NCBI GenBank assembly: GCA_037953625.1
Contig: CM075654.1
Span: 25,847,501-25,911,500, forward strand
Length of the DNA stretch: 64,000 nt
Direction: 5' to 3'
DNA from: Crotalaria pallida
Taxonomy: Eukaryota; Streptophyta; Magnoliopsida; Fabales; Fabaceae
This document shows, one piece after another, positions 19,850 to 30,500 of this stretch. How positions within the stretch are numbered: the first letter of the stretch is position 1; each line of letters starts with the position of its first letter. Position numbers and translations under genes: made by a program. Below the pieces are notes generated by a model. It did no database searches and was not told where the DNA came from. It worked only from the letters and a program-made list of their open reading frames with translations.

Positions 19850-21443
19850 ATGGTCACCACCAGAAGTCAAGTTGGTGACCTCCGTGACCGCATCACCCGC
19901 ACCCGTGGCAGGCCCAGAAACGCTGATAACAACAACCCGCAGCCTCAGTCTGCGGGCGATCTGCGCGATGTTCTCAACCATAATCGTGGAGATAATGGGC
20001 AACCGCCACGAACCTCCCTTTCTGGGGCAGGGAATAATTCCCAGCCACCAAACCACTCACAAAGTCATCCACCCCCTCATCGTAGCCATAATCGTAGTAG
20101 TAATCACGCTACTCACTCCCAAACACCACAATCTTCCCATCCTAGGACTGGAAGCAATCCCCAACCACTCCAAGTTTTACGAACCATACTGCCTCCACCA
20201 CCACCACCACCCCCTCCTACGCCGCCTCCCTCCACCCATGGTGATTCAAGTAGCACAGCCCCAACTACCCGAAACACATCTAGGACCACGGGAACCCGAG
20301 CACACCATGGGCGAAACACCCAACGCACCCCTCCTATCCCACCCAATCTAGACCACATAAGTACAACACCTAGAACCAGATTGAATCCAGGAAGAACTGC
20401 ACCTGGAAACTCTCCCATAGCCATTCCATCAGCAGGTCTTATACAACATCTGCATCAGCTCGGGCTCGGGCTCGGGAACAAGAGATGATCAACATTCTCA
20501 ATAGACAAACGGCCTTAATCGAACAACAAGGACATGCTATTGCCGACCTTCAACAACAAGCTATAGCAAGGATTGCCCAGAGCCAGCCGACCGCCATACC
20601 ACCCCAAAACCCAATGACGCAAACCATGGACCCACAACCACTTCCGGTAATGCAACTTCCCCCACCACAAAATATCCATACTAACCCCACCATGAATCTG
20701 GATCAGGGTGATTTCCACCCTGGTCATCCCTTTACACCATATATCATGGTGTTTCAAACTCCCCAAGGATACTTGGGCCCTTCTAATGTACCACATTATA
20801 ACGGCCTAACCGATCCAGTGGACCATATTGTCTCTTATGAGGGAGCGATGAATTATTACGGAGGAGGGGAGGAGATGAAGTGCCGAGCCTTTTCCATGAC
20901 CTTAGAACCGTCAGTGTTACGCTGGTATTCATCCCTCCCTCGGAACTCAATAAATTCTTGGGAGGAGATGAAAAGAGTGTTTTTAAACAGATACACGGCT
21001 AGTTGCATCCAGCCTAAATCCGACCACACCTTAGCAGCAGTTACCCAAAAACAAGATGAATCATTGAAAGATTACCTTTCGCGTTTTCATGCGGAGGCTA
21101 GCTCGGTTCCTCGGTTAGAGCCTGGTGTGGCAGTACTATTGTTCACGCAAGGTTTACAGTCGGGGGATTTCAGAAAGTCGTTGATTGGGAAACCTCCAAA
21201 AGATATGGCCGAGCTGAGACAGAGGTCAAATAAGTTCATCAATTTGGAGGAATTTCATAAAGGACAGAAAGTCAGGGAAGAAAGACAGCGAGCCGACCCT
21301 CAAGGCCAGAGCAAACAAAAGCGTGACGAACGTTTTGGTGGCAGACAAGATAGGAATGATCGGACCGAAGGATTCCTCCAAGGAATAAATTTCAGGAATA
21401 CACTCCTCTAACTGTTCCAAGGAGTCAAATCCTGCGGGAGACA
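19850..21443 (+). pseudogene. Tat gag, frameshifted
   Basis: ATG at 19850 opens MVTTRSQVGDLRDRI followed by a P/H/T-rich low-complexity region to 20488. The gag core lies in another frame from 20485: MINILNRQTALIEQQ, then the retrotransposon gag domain with VLRWYSSLPRNSINSWEEM and DYLSRFHAEASSV. A frame change near 20440-20480, in a CGGGCT run, separates the two. A second near 21390 separates gag from the zinc-finger-like CDFHKGYGHTTDEC that opens the pol ORF. Frameshifts close to simple repeats suggest small indels after insertion. Function in a live copy: capsid. Confidence 0.85.
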
Positions 21444-24329
21444 ATGCAGACCGACTTACGCTCTGCCCAAAGACCTCCGTCTTTAAGAAAGGGCGCACAG
21501 CGTGATAGGTCAAAGTACTGTGACTTCCATAAAGGTTATGGCCATACGACCGACGAGTGTATCTGGTTGAGGGATCTAATCGAAGAAATGATCAGAGATG
21601 GTAAACTACAAAAATATATCAGGGATGCAGCCGGCCGAAGAGGCAGGAACAGATCTCAGTCGCCAGTAAAATCCAAACGCCAAAGAAGTAGGTCTCCAGA
21701 CGATAGACACACCGAGAGACAGAAAACCGACCCCACTCTAGCTACTGATACCAACCCTACTAAAAATGAATTCTTAGTTAATACTATTGCGGGAGGTTTT
21801 GCTGGAGGTGGAGAGAAGAAGGCCGACAGAAAGAAGTACATTAACCAAATTTTAGCAGTCAGTCAGAAACCCATAGCCAAGAGATCAACAAAAAACGTTC
21901 CCATTATTTTTGATGACGGCGATTTGGATGGAATCCTTCCAGGTCATAATGACCCCATGGTGATCACTGCCCTTATTGGTAATTACGAGGTAAAACGAGT
22001 CTTTATCGATCAAGGGAGCTCAGCGGACATTATGTTTTTCCCTCTATTCAAAGCTCTTAAACTCAGGGAGTGCAATCTCACTCCTTTTGAAGGAGAATTA
22101 ATTGGTTTCACGGGAGACACCATTAAGCCTAAGGGATACATCCAACTTCCTGTAACTCTCGGACAACAGCCTTCGGCCAGAACCGAGATAGTCAAATTTT
22201 TGGTGGTAGACTGTCCAGCGGCTTACAACGCCATTCTTGGGAGAACTTCTTTACAAGCATTTGGGGCGGTAGTGTCAACAGTTCATTTAGCTATGAAGTT
22301 CGTCGGATCTGATGATAGAGTCGTAACAATCAAGGCCGAACAAGAGGCAGCGAGAAAATGTTACAACGCCAGTTTAGGGAAAGTTAAAAACAAGGATCAG
22401 AGCAACTTGGAAAAAATCTCTTTGGGTAAGGGCAACATTAACTTGGCAGATCTGGATATGCGGGACCACTCCGACATAAATAGACCAACCCCAAAGGGAC
22501 AGTGGGAATTCCTGACGATGTCCGTCTATCCCGTTAGACAAGTGAAAATCGGTTTCGAGCTACCCACAAGTGTTAAAGATGAATTGACCGCACTGTTGAT
22601 TTCAAATAAGGACCTGTTCACTTGGACCACAGCTGATATGCCTGGAATCGACCCTAATTTTATTTGTCATAAGTTGAGTATCATCCCGGGTTCGAAACCG
22701 GTGGCGCAACGTAAAAGGAAGGTTAGTGCTGGAAAGGCTGCTGCTATTGAAGAAAAAGTTGCTGAATTACTCCGAGCAGGTTTCATTCGGGAAATCGACT
22801 ATACAGACTGGTTAGCTAACACCGTCTTGGTCAAAAAGCCCAATGGAAAATGGAGGATGTGTGTCGATTACACAGACTTGAACAAAGTCTGTCCTAAAGA
22901 CCAATATCCACTCCCTGTTATTGACAAGCTCATCGACAGCTCAGCTGGCTACAAACTTCTGTCGTTTATGGATGCTTACTCTGGTTACAACCAGATTCCA
23001 ATGTTTCATGCCGACCAAGATAAGACCGCATTCATCGCCGACAAGGCAACTTATTGTTACAATGTCATGCCTTTTGGGTTGAAGAATGCGGGAGCCACCT
23101 ATCAGAGGATGATGAACAAGGTTTTTCAAGGCATGATTGGCTCAAACATGGAGGTATATATTGATGACATTATTGCAAAGAGCAGGCAGCAGGAAAACCA
23201 TGCCCAAGACCTCAGGGCAATACTGGACCTAGTGAGAAAGTACTCAATGAGGTTGAATCCTGAAAAGTGCATGTTCGGAGTCCCAGCCGATTCGTTCCTC
23301 GGTTTCATGTTAACCGAGAGAGGTATTGAAGCCAATCCAGATAAATGCAAAGCAATCCTTGAAATGAGGAGTCCAGCTAATCTTGAAGAAGTTCAACAAC
23401 TCACGGGCCGAGTGGCGGCACTCTCCAGGTTCTTATCCCAGGCTGCTCGGAAAGCTTTGCCATGGTATCAGCTCCTTAGGAAAAACAAAGATTTCCTTTG
23501 GGACGAGCACTGTGAGCAAGCTTTTGTTCAATTGAAGGAATATCTTTCCAGTCCACCAGTCCTCCACAGCCCTCTCTCTGGGGAAAACCTCATTCTATAT
23601 ATGTCAGTGGCAGAAGCAGCGGTCAGTTCGGTTTTAGTACGAGAAGATTCGAGAATGGAAGCCCCTGTATATTTTGTTAGCCGAGCACTTCAAGGATCAG
23701 AATTGAGATATCAAAAGCTTGAGAAACTTGCGTACTGTTTGGTTACGTCGGCTCGGAGATTGAGACAATATTTTCAGGCACACAGAATATTGGTATGGAC
23801 AGCTCAACCTCTCAGACAAGTTCTTCACAAATCCGACCTAGCAGGCAGAATGGTTTCATGGTCAGTCGAATTGTCTGAATTTGACATCACCTATGAACCG
23901 AGGAAGGCGATGAAATCTCAAGTTCTGGCTGACTTCGTCACCGAGTTCACAGATATCCCCTCGGATACCTCTCAGAATTTATGGTCAGTGTATGTAGATG
24001 GGTCGAGCAACAGGAAAGGGGCTGGAGCCGGGGTCAACATTGAAAACCCCGAAGGATTGTGCATGGAATATTCATTGAAATTCGAGTTCCAAACATCAAA
24101 CAATCAAGCGGAGTACGAGGCAGTTCTTGCGAGCCTCAAGATGGTTCATGAGTTTGGAGCAGAACGAGTGTCAGTTTTCAGTGACTCACAATTAGTAGTT
24201 TCACAAATCAAGGGGCAATACTCGGCAAAGGAGCCCATCTTACAAAAATATCTTGAAGAGGTAAAAAGAATCATCTCTAACTTTTCTGAGTTTGACATTT
24301 TCCACGTCCCAAGAGATTCCAATTCCTGA
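21444..24329 (+). CDS. Tat pol part 1: protease, reverse transcriptase, two RNase H domains
   Basis: This is a 961 aa open frame. It opens with the end of gag (CDFHKGYGHTTDEC near residue 27). An aspartic protease has active site FIDQGSSAD near residue 187. RT spans about residues 420-620, with PNGKWRMCVDYTDLNKVCPK, the SFMDAYSGYNQI block and catalytic YIDD near 571. A degenerate gypsy-type RNase H follows (about 690-820). Then comes the second, archaeal-like RNase H (848-960), with VDGSSNRKGAGAG, AEYEA and SDSQL carrying the acidic residues. The frame ends at a TGA (24327-24329) where relatives continue into integrase; the codon looks like a CGA mutated to TGA. The ATG at 21444 is merely the first in the open frame. 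Confidence 0.93.
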   Translation: MQTDLRSAQRPPSLRKGAQRDRSKYCDFHKGYGHTTDECIWLRDLIEEMIRDGKLQKYIRDAAGRRGRNRSQSPVKSKRQRSRSPDDRHTERQKTDPTLATDTNPTKNEFLVNTIAGGFAGGGEKKADRKKYINQILAVSQKPIAKRSTKNVPIIFDDGDLDGILPGHNDPMVITALIGNYEVKRVFIDQGSSADIMFFPLFKALKLRECNLTPFEGELIGFTGDTIKPKGYIQLPVTLGQQPSARTEIVKFLVVDCPAAYNAILGRTSLQAFGAVVSTVHLAMKFVGSDDRVVTIKAEQEAARKCYNASLGKVKNKDQSNLEKISLGKGNINLADLDMRDHSDINRPTPKGQWEFLTMSVYPVRQVKIGFELPTSVKDELTALLISNKDLFTWTTADMPGIDPNFICHKLSIIPGSKPVAQRKRKVSAGKAAAIEEKVAELLRAGFIREIDYTDWLANTVLVKKPNGKWRMCVDYTDLNKVCPKDQYPLPVIDKLIDSSAGYKLLSFMDAYSGYNQIPMFHADQDKTAFIADKATYCYNVMPFGLKNAGATYQRMMNKVFQGMIGSNMEVYIDDIIAKSRQQENHAQDLRAILDLVRKYSMRLNPEKCMFGVPADSFLGFMLTERGIEANPDKCKAILEMRSPANLEEVQQLTGRVAALSRFLSQAARKALPWYQLLRKNKDFLWDEHCEQAFVQLKEYLSSPPVLHSPLSGENLILYMSVAEAAVSSVLVREDSRMEAPVYFVSRALQGSELRYQKLEKLAYCLVTSARRLRQYFQAHRILVWTAQPLRQVLHKSDLAGRMVSWSVELSEFDITYEPRKAMKSQVLADFVTEFTDIPSDTSQNLWSVYVDGSSNRKGAGAGVNIENPEGLCMEYSLKFEFQTSNNQAEYEAVLASLKMVHEFGAERVSVFSDSQLVVSQIKGQYSAKEPILQKYLEEVKRIISNFSEFDIFHVPRDSNS

Positions 24330-25679
24330 GCCGACATTTTGTCCAAATTGGCAAGTACGAAGGGGTCGGAAAATAATAAAACTTTGATACAAGAAACCAT
24401 CCCCCAACCAAGTGTCATTTTGGCTATCTCATTATCTCAATCATGGATGGATCCTCTTCTTACCTATTTGCAACATGGTTTCGTTCCCCAAGATCAGACA
24501 GAGGCTCGGAAATTGGTTAAAAAGGCGGCTCAATACGCAGTTCTGAATGGAGTCCTGTACAAAAGAGGGTTTGGTTCCCCCATGCTCAGATGTGTTAACC
24601 CATCCCAAGCTGAGGAGATACTTGAGGAGATTCACGGAGGAGTTTGCAGCCACCATATGGGTGGAAAATCCCTAGCTAGGAAAATAATCCGAGCAGGTTA
24701 CTTTTGGCCTACATTGCAAAAGGACGCCATGGAACATGTAAAGAAGTGTGTTCAATGCCAGTTTCACAGCGACATCTACCAAAGACCTGCTGAGGAGCTA
24801 CATTCTCTCGGTGCCCCTTGGCCCTTTTATCAATGGGGCATGGACATCATCGGGAAGTTTCCCACCGCACCGGGGCAACTCAAATTTGCGGTAGTGGCTA
24901 TCGACTACTTCACTAAGTGGATTGAGGCGGTACCGTTAGCAACAATCTCTACGGCCTGTATTCAATCTTTCTTTGCGAAGGAAATTATCTCTCGGTTCGG
25001 AGTGCCTCATGCCATAGTTACTGATAATGGATCGCAGTTTGCAGCCTCTCACTTTCAACAACTAGCAACCGACCTGGGAATCACTCACTATTTTAGTTCT
25101 GTTGAACACCCACAGACCAATGGGTTAGCCGAAGCTGCCAACAGAACCAACTTGGATGGAATTAAGAAGAAACTCGGTAATGCAGCCGGCACTTGGGCGG
25201 ATAAACTTCCCAGCGTCTTATGGTCACACAGGACAACTGTACGCTCATCTACAAGAGAGACTCCTTTTCGTTTGACATACGGCTGTGACGCAGTCATTCT
25301 GATCGAAAAGCGAATCCCTACCTTTAGGACACTCGAACGTCCTACAGAAACTAATGACCATTTGCTCAGTGAAGAGCTCACTTTACTTGAGGAAATTCGA
25401 AAAAACGCCGCTGCTCATGAAAGAAAAGTGAAGGAACGGCAAGCTCAGGAATACAACAAGAAGGTTCGACCACGAAGTTTTGAGGTCGGAGATTTAGTCC
25501 TTCGCCGAGCGGATATCGGCAAAGGAAATGCTGGAGTTGGAAAATTGAAGCCAAAGTGGGAAGGCCCATACCGAGTGAAGGCTAAATCTGGATCTGGTGC
25601 TTACAAATTGGAAACTCTTTCGGGCATGGAAATCAATAATAGCTGGAACGTGGCCAAGCTCAGAGCTTATTACAGTTAA
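24330..25679 (+). CDS. Tat pol part 2: integrase
   Basis: It lies in the same frame as the preceding pol ORF, separated from it only by the TGA at 24327; the first ATG is at 24339. The HHCC zinc-binding domain lies at about residues 98-140 (with CVQCQ). The catalytic core has WGMDIIGKF (first D about 168), VTDNGSQF (second D about 228) and HPQTNGLAEAANR (E about 264), giving the D,D-35-E spacing. The C-terminal part ends KLRAYYS without a chromodomain, as expected for Tat. It would insert element cDNA into the chromosome. Confidence 0.92.
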   Translation, partial: ADILSKLASTKGSENNKTLIQETIPQPSVILAISLSQSWMDPLLTYLQHGFVPQDQTEARKLVKKAAQYAVLNGVLYKRGFGSPMLRCVNPSQAEEILEEIHGGVCSHHMGGKSLARKIIRAGYFWPTLQKDAMEHVKKCVQCQFHSDIYQRPAEELHSLGAPWPFYQWGMDIIGKFPTAPGQLKFAVVAIDYFTKWIEAVPLATISTACIQSFFAKEIISRFGVPHAIVTDNGSQFAASHFQQLATDLGITHYFSSVEHPQTNGLAEAANRTNLDGIKKKLGNAAGTWADKLPSVLWSHRTTVRSSTRETPFRLTYGCDAVILIEKRIPTFRTLERPTETNDHLLSEELTLLEEIRKNAAAHERKVKERQAQEYNKKVRPRSFEVGDLVLRRADIGKGNAGVGKLKPKWEGPYRVKAKSGSGAYKLETLSGMEINNSWNVAKLRAYYS

Positions 25680-26599
25680 GCTCCTATTTTATTTTTCACA
25701 TTTTACAAACAGGTTAGTCTATTGCTCAGAATTGTTTAGGTCGAATAAACGAAGGATAACACCCTTCTTAGATTAGTGACAAATTGTTAGGAATTGTTTA
25801 GAAAATGAGCAACTTCATTTTGTATTCTCTTATCAATAAAAATACGTATTTCTTTGAAATTCTCCTTCGAGCATTGTGAAATGACATACGACTCATTTGG
25901 TTCGGCTAGCCACCGAGCTAAATAGAGATACAACTCTTTACCAGAGTTCAGCAACGTATTCATAGAACGCCCGAATTTAGGAAATTACTTTCCTTATTTC
26001 GCGGTCCGAGGGTCCCGCTTCGGCGAAAGTCGGCGATCCGAGTTCTACTCACAACAAATTATACACAGATTGAAGCGATCCCTTGCCCAATAAATTACAA
26101 ACCGATCGTGCGACAACCAACTTTGTACTAAATATAAAGGGTCACGTGACAAACGAAACCCAAAAGTAACGAAGATAATCTACGCAACACAATTTGTATA
26201 CAGGGCAAATTGATTAACATTCAGTAAAGTTAAAGTAAATTGTTCGTAGCGGTAAAGGAAGTACGCTCGAATACAGCGAGCAACAAGTTAAAGAAAAGTG
26301 TTCGAAGGAGCTAAGTAACGACGCTCGGTTACAAAGAGCAACAAAAAATTAAATCCTACATACAAGCAGCAAAAACTGATCTCCAAAGTTTAGAATTACT
26401 CCTCAATATCAGACAAAACAGTGTTGGAATCATCAAACTCAGGGGCTTCAGTCAAATCAACGAGAGGATTTGGCAGATCCTCAGCTTGTAAATTGACTTC
26501 GGCCTTGGTCTCAATATCAATCAGCTTCCCATTGTCGACAGTATGAAATGGATGAGCTCCGACCACCCTGAATTCAGTCTCAGGATTCAGAAATTGAAT
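25680..26599. other. Tat 3' non-coding region
   Basis: About 900 bp follow integrase without a convincing ORF on either strand. An AATAAA-like sequence occurs near 25833. Long 3' non-coding regions are normal in the Tat group. Confidence 0.6.
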
Positions 26600-27520
26600 T
26601 TACTTAATTGCCGAGATAAAAGAATCATCAGCACTCTTGCTCCAGTTGTAGAAGTTGCTTTCCGCCTTTTTCTTGTGAAGAAGAGCTTTCTCCTTCAATT
26701 TCCAAACAACAACAGCAGACCTCTCAACTTCAGATCTCAACTCATCCACCTTCTGTCGGTTCTCTTGCAATTCTTTCTTCATTGCCTCCTCAACCTCCTT
26801 CTTCTTGTCCTCAGCAGCTTTTTGGGAAACTTTCAAAGAATCCCTCTCTCTGACCAGCTCAGATTTGTCAGCCTTCAAATTCTCTAACTCATTTTTCACT
26901 CGGACCAGTTCGTCCGAGAGGCTAGCCTCTTGAGCAGCAGACATAGCACGAGCCTCTTTCTGCTCAACGTTTAAACCAGAAAAAAGATCACCTGCTTGCT
27001 TGGCCAAAAAGTAAGTAAGGTTGGCACTACGAAGAAGATACTTCGTCAGAGTCATGTTGCATCGAGACCACTCGTCGGTGGTGAGAGTTCCAAACCAAGA
27101 GCAGTCAGATTCAGTGCAAACATATTTGGCGAACCGTTCATCAAATTGTTGATCCCATATGGATGTTTCTGATGGGTTCGCAGCAGAAGATGGAATAGCG
27201 GCAGCTTTAACACTTGGCCCCTCAACCCTCGGATTCGCACTGTCAGACACCTTCTCTTTTCCTTTATCCAGGCGGCGGCGGCGAATTTGTTGTTGAGGGG
27301 GAGAAGTAACTTGGACTTGGCCACTAGGGCCCAATGAAACTGTGGCAGCAACAGCAACTACATTAGAAGTTGGCCAAGGGGATGCCTCGGTTGGAGAAGT
27401 TGTAGGTGTGGAAGTACTTAAGCTTGGGGTACTTAAGCTTGAAGACCCGGAAGCCACGCTCGTTGCAGGTGTCTTCCTCTTCTTTCCCCCTTGAAGTAAG
27501 GCAGCCATTCGTGAAGCCAT
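26600..27520 (-). CDS. Tat antisense gene, C-terminal coiled-coil part
   Basis: This is a 306 aa ORF on the strand opposite gag-pol, in the 3' half of the Tat element. It begins MASRMAALLQGGKKRKTPA, continues with a serine/threonine/proline-rich segment and a basic RRRRLDKGKEKV patch, and from about residue 195 has long heptad-like stretches rich in E, K, L and R (a coiled coil of about 90 residues). Antisense extra ORFs (aORFs) between pol and the 3' LTR are documented in Tat elements. Together with the ORFs at 27558-28743 on the same strand it probably forms one spliced or broken gene. The function is unknown. The start may be an internal methionine of a longer exon. Confidence 0.75.
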   Translation of the reverse strand: MASRMAALLQGGKKRKTPATSVASGSSSLSTPSLSTSTPTTSPTEASPWPTSNVVAVAATVSLGPSGQVQVTSPPQQQIRRRRLDKGKEKVSDSANPRVEGPSVKAAAIPSSAANPSETSIWDQQFDERFAKYVCTESDCSWFGTLTTDEWSRCNMTLTKYLLRSANLTYFLAKQAGDLFSGLNVEQKEARAMSAAQEASLSDELVRVKNELENLKADKSELVRERDSLKVSQKAAEDKKKEVEEAMKKELQENRQKVDELRSEVERSAVVVWKLKEKALLHKKKAESNFYNWSKSADDSFISAIK

Positions 27521-27557
27521 TTTCTCTGCAAAGAAAACTTATTAAGATCCAAATAAA

Positions 27558-28743
27558 TCACAAATATAACAGCAAAGAGAAAATAAACAATTTACCAAGT
27601 TCAGCTTTGACATCCGACGAAGGGATGTTCACGATATCCTTCGTCTCTATCATTCCATTCTTTTGCAAATAACTCTCAACAGCTCGGCATACCTCTTTCT
27701 CGAATTCAGCAAGCTCTTTCCAATCCGACGCATATGATGCGATCGATCGGTTGAAAAAACTTGCACTCCACTGAAGGGGGAACCGTGGGAGTGATTGCCT
27801 CTCCCCAGGATGAGTAAACCAACAGGTACCATTGCCAACAAAATTATATTTGCAAAAGTAAAGTTTGAACCCCTTCCAAGATTCAGAGAATTTTGTGAAA
27901 AGAGCATATCCATGGCGGGACTTCAAAGAAACCCAAGGTCGCCTCGCCGAACCCCTCTCAAAAGTATTGCACTAGGGGGCAAACAGATAGAAAAAAAGGG
28001 GAAGAGTGCAAGACCACTCCATGGCCGAACAAACTTGCTAGAACCCCCTCACAAAAGCCCAAGCATTCGGATGCAGTTGGGAAGGGGCCACTCTCAAAGT
28101 ACTCAAGACACCTATTTCAAATTCAGTAAAGGGCATTCTAATCCCTAGCCGAGTAATGACCTCTTCGTAAAAATAGAAACCAAAACTACCCTCTGGAATT
28201 TTGGTGCAAACCCTCTCGTTCAAACCCACTGGACTAACAGAATAAAGATTCCCAGTGTTATCTCCAGGACATGGTAAAATTATAGCCCGAGTTTGCTCTA
28301 ATGACCCTTCCGTTGAAAGCTCGGACCGAATACCGAGAACCTCTTGGTCCACCCAATCGTATTCAGCTGCATCTGGTGGAAGTGGGTAGAGTTCAGGATT
28401 AGTGATACACTTTCTCTTCATACCTGAGGAAAAGGGGGCACACTTGGAGTCAGAAGCAGAAAAACTTGGTTATGTCGGATCAAATACTTACGGTTACCGT
28501 CGGTCGGGGAACACCTCCCTTTCTGGGCAGAATTTCCCCAAACCAACTGAAATGTCTAATACCTCTCTGTTGCTTCCTTAACCTCCTCAGTTCTACCCTC
28601 TCGGCAATCCTATAGTGAATCACACCCTGTCTGAACTCTTTCAAAGATCGAGGAAAACGCATGGCTATCGGTTTAACACAAATTTCTGGGTTTCCTCCTT
28701 TATGTGTTCTTGGTCCGTCAGAGTTTACACACTCCTCACTCAT
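27558..28743 (-). pseudogene. Tat antisense gene, N-terminal part like the 'putative gypsy type transposon' family
   Basis: Three minus-strand ORFs (28743-28480, 28421-28038 and 27926-27558) follow each other towards the coiled-coil ORF. The middle one contains YFYEEVITRLGIRMPFTEFE and then LRVAPSQLHPNAWAFVRGF. I recognise this as the conserved core of the plant 'putative gypsy type transposon' domain (Pfam PF04195, named from memory, no search run). The third includes FPLQWSASFFNRS, typical of the same domain's end. A stop and frame changes between 27926 and 28038 suggest decay, or introns. The first ORF, MSEECVNSDG, may be the N-terminus. Confidence 0.65.
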
Positions 28744-29610
28744 GATTAACGCAGCCTCAGTACCAACCCTAAGAAGTTAAGTGCAGCAAAACGTAAAGAA
28801 AACCTAAGAAATACTACAGCGATCGCTCAGTAAATGTTAAAGGGGGATAAAGAATATCGAAAGGCAAGTGGGGGAACCACAACAACAAATTGGGGTTTGT
28901 TCGAACCCTAGAAAAATCTATTCAAAAACAAGGGAAGAAGGGCCAGAGTTGATACATAAAAAAGAAAATTCTAAGCACATACACACAGCAAATGGCAGAA
29001 ACAATCGCATGCAAGACAGCAAAGAAAAAAGAGAAAAAAGCCAGAAAAAGTAGTCAGAAACAAGAAGAGAGGTTCATTACCTGATATCGATGAATGATCA
29101 AGAAACCATAGGAACACGAAGGTCACGAAGTGAGAAACACACTCAATGAAGAGAAACAAAATGAAATAGTAACAAGAATGTCGTTGAAGAACCCTGGTTT
29201 TGATGATCATAGTTACTGGAAAACGATGAACAAGGAAGAGAGAGAGTTCAAGATGTTTCTGAAGTTCTAAATGAAAGTTCTGAATTATGAGAAACCGCCC
29301 TTTGAAATTCATCTAAGAAACTTCCCTCCACTATCTCAAAAGACTTGGGCCTAAGTTAGAAAAAGCCCATTTACGGCAAAAGTTAATACGTGGCACCCCC
29401 AGTAGGTTTGAAATCATAACGTTCCATTTCCCAGTAAAAGTGAAGGACACGTGTAGACGCAAATAGAGTTGAGGGGTCACGTCTAGGTCAATCAAACAAC
29501 AGCTTTGGTAGGATCGCTCAAATGGTCGGATATCTTTTTCAACAAAGCTTGGTCGGAAAACAATTCGCTTGTCTTATTAACTCGGCAGGGCTCAAATCAC
29601 CCTACCAAGC
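28744..29610. other. Tat region upstream of the antisense gene
   Basis: No credible ORF is seen on either strand. This would hold the promoter and leader of the antisense gene if it is transcribed. The 61-113 codon ORFs here (28868-29312) are low-complexity. Confidence 0.5.
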
Positions 29611-29620
29611 TTGGGGGGCT
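29611..29620 (+). promoter_or_regulatory. polypurine tract of the Tat element
   Basis: TTGGGGGGCT lies two bases upstream of the 3' LTR start and is the site for plus-strand priming. Confidence 0.8.
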
Positions 29621-29622
29621 TA

Positions 29623-30200
29623 TGTAGTGGACCTGTAGTAAACCGAGCGCTGCCTGACTTAATCTACCTTAGTCCGACCGCCAAGACGCTGGGACAAGGC
29701 CTACGGTCGGAATGAAACACCGAGCAAACTGGGTTCTTACAGAGGTGTAATACGCTTATGAGATTAACCCTGAACACAGGATTTTCATCCTTATCTCTAT
29801 CACTTACAGTCTCATCTAGCTTAACCACTTCTCCTAGATTCCCACGATACTTGGTTAGATATAACGGTAATGGATAAAGACTTATCGCATAAGGGATTTA
29901 TGGATATGATCTTATCATGGCCTCAACGAATCCTACTCAAATTCTTCCTCTTTAGAAGCCTTATCAGAACGGCCCATGACACACAAGTAATCCCTTATAA
30001 GAACCACCATGCTATAGGGGCTAAGGTACGTCTTCTCATCCCTAAGTTGACACTCGCACACACATTGTTGACTAGGGAGAACCTGTTTATCCCAACTGGA
30101 TACGCAGAAATCCTACAAGTCCTACATTAATCTCTTTATTGAGGTCATTCTTTGAGGCTTTTCCATAGCTTCAAGGCTGATCTTGATCAAGGACACGGCA
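29623..30200 (+). repeat. 3' LTR of the Tat element
   Basis: This 578 bp LTR differs from 19221-19798 by six substitutions by eye and no indels. Confidence 0.95.
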
Positions 30201-30500
30201 ATTAAACCTACCCCTGCTATATTAAATTAGCTGATAGATCCATCCTCCGCCCATATGGAGTGGTGGAAGACATTTTGGTGAAGGTTAATGACTTCATACT
30301 GCCCCTGGACTTTGTAGTCCTTGATGTGGAAGAGGATGAAAATATTCCTCTGATTTTTGGTAGGCCTTTCTTGGCCACAGCAAGGGGAAGTCATAGATGT
30401 GCCTAGGGGAGAAGTGATTCTTCGTGTGAATGGTGAACAATGCATCATTAATATATTTGAAAAACCACGCACCTATCACAGCGGATCGCTTTACTCCGCT
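30201..30500 (+). pseudogene. Athila aspartic protease, C-terminal half
   Basis: The frame continues from 19220. After the ATTAA duplication, a frameshift near 30225 is followed by ADRSILRPYGVVEDILVKV and VVLDVEEDENIPLIFGRPF, typical of Athila protease. A second frameshift near 30385 leads to VPRGEVILRVNGEQC. The protein then loses similarity just where the RT region should begin, showing that pol was deleted in an ancestor. Confidence 0.85.

Larger units (their letters stand above)
19221..30200 (+). mobile_element. Tat-lineage Ty3 retrotransposon inserted in the Athila protease
   Basis: LTRs of 578 bp lie at 19221-19798 and 29623-30200, with 5 bp duplications ATTAA at 19216-19220 and 30201-30205. 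The PBS is TGGCGCCGTCTGTGGGAA and the polypurine tract TTGGGGGGCT. Total length is 10,980 bp. The order is gag, protease, RT, RNase H, a second RNase H, integrase, a long 3' region with an antisense gene, LTR. The second RNase H domain and the 3' antisense gene are hallmarks of the Tat/Ogre group. Six LTR differences by eye (about 1%) suggest an insertion some hundreds of thousands of years old at usual plant rates. It is nearly complete but carries gag frameshifts and one in-frame stop in pol. Confidence 0.95.

Noticed and set aside
20113..20424. 103-codon glycine-rich minus-strand ORF
   Set aside because: It is the antisense shadow of the proline-rich stretch of Tat gag.
26543..27672. Plus-strand ORFs opposite the Tat antisense gene
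   Set aside because: The minus strand carries the longer open frame with coiled-coil periodicity; the plus frames are shadows.
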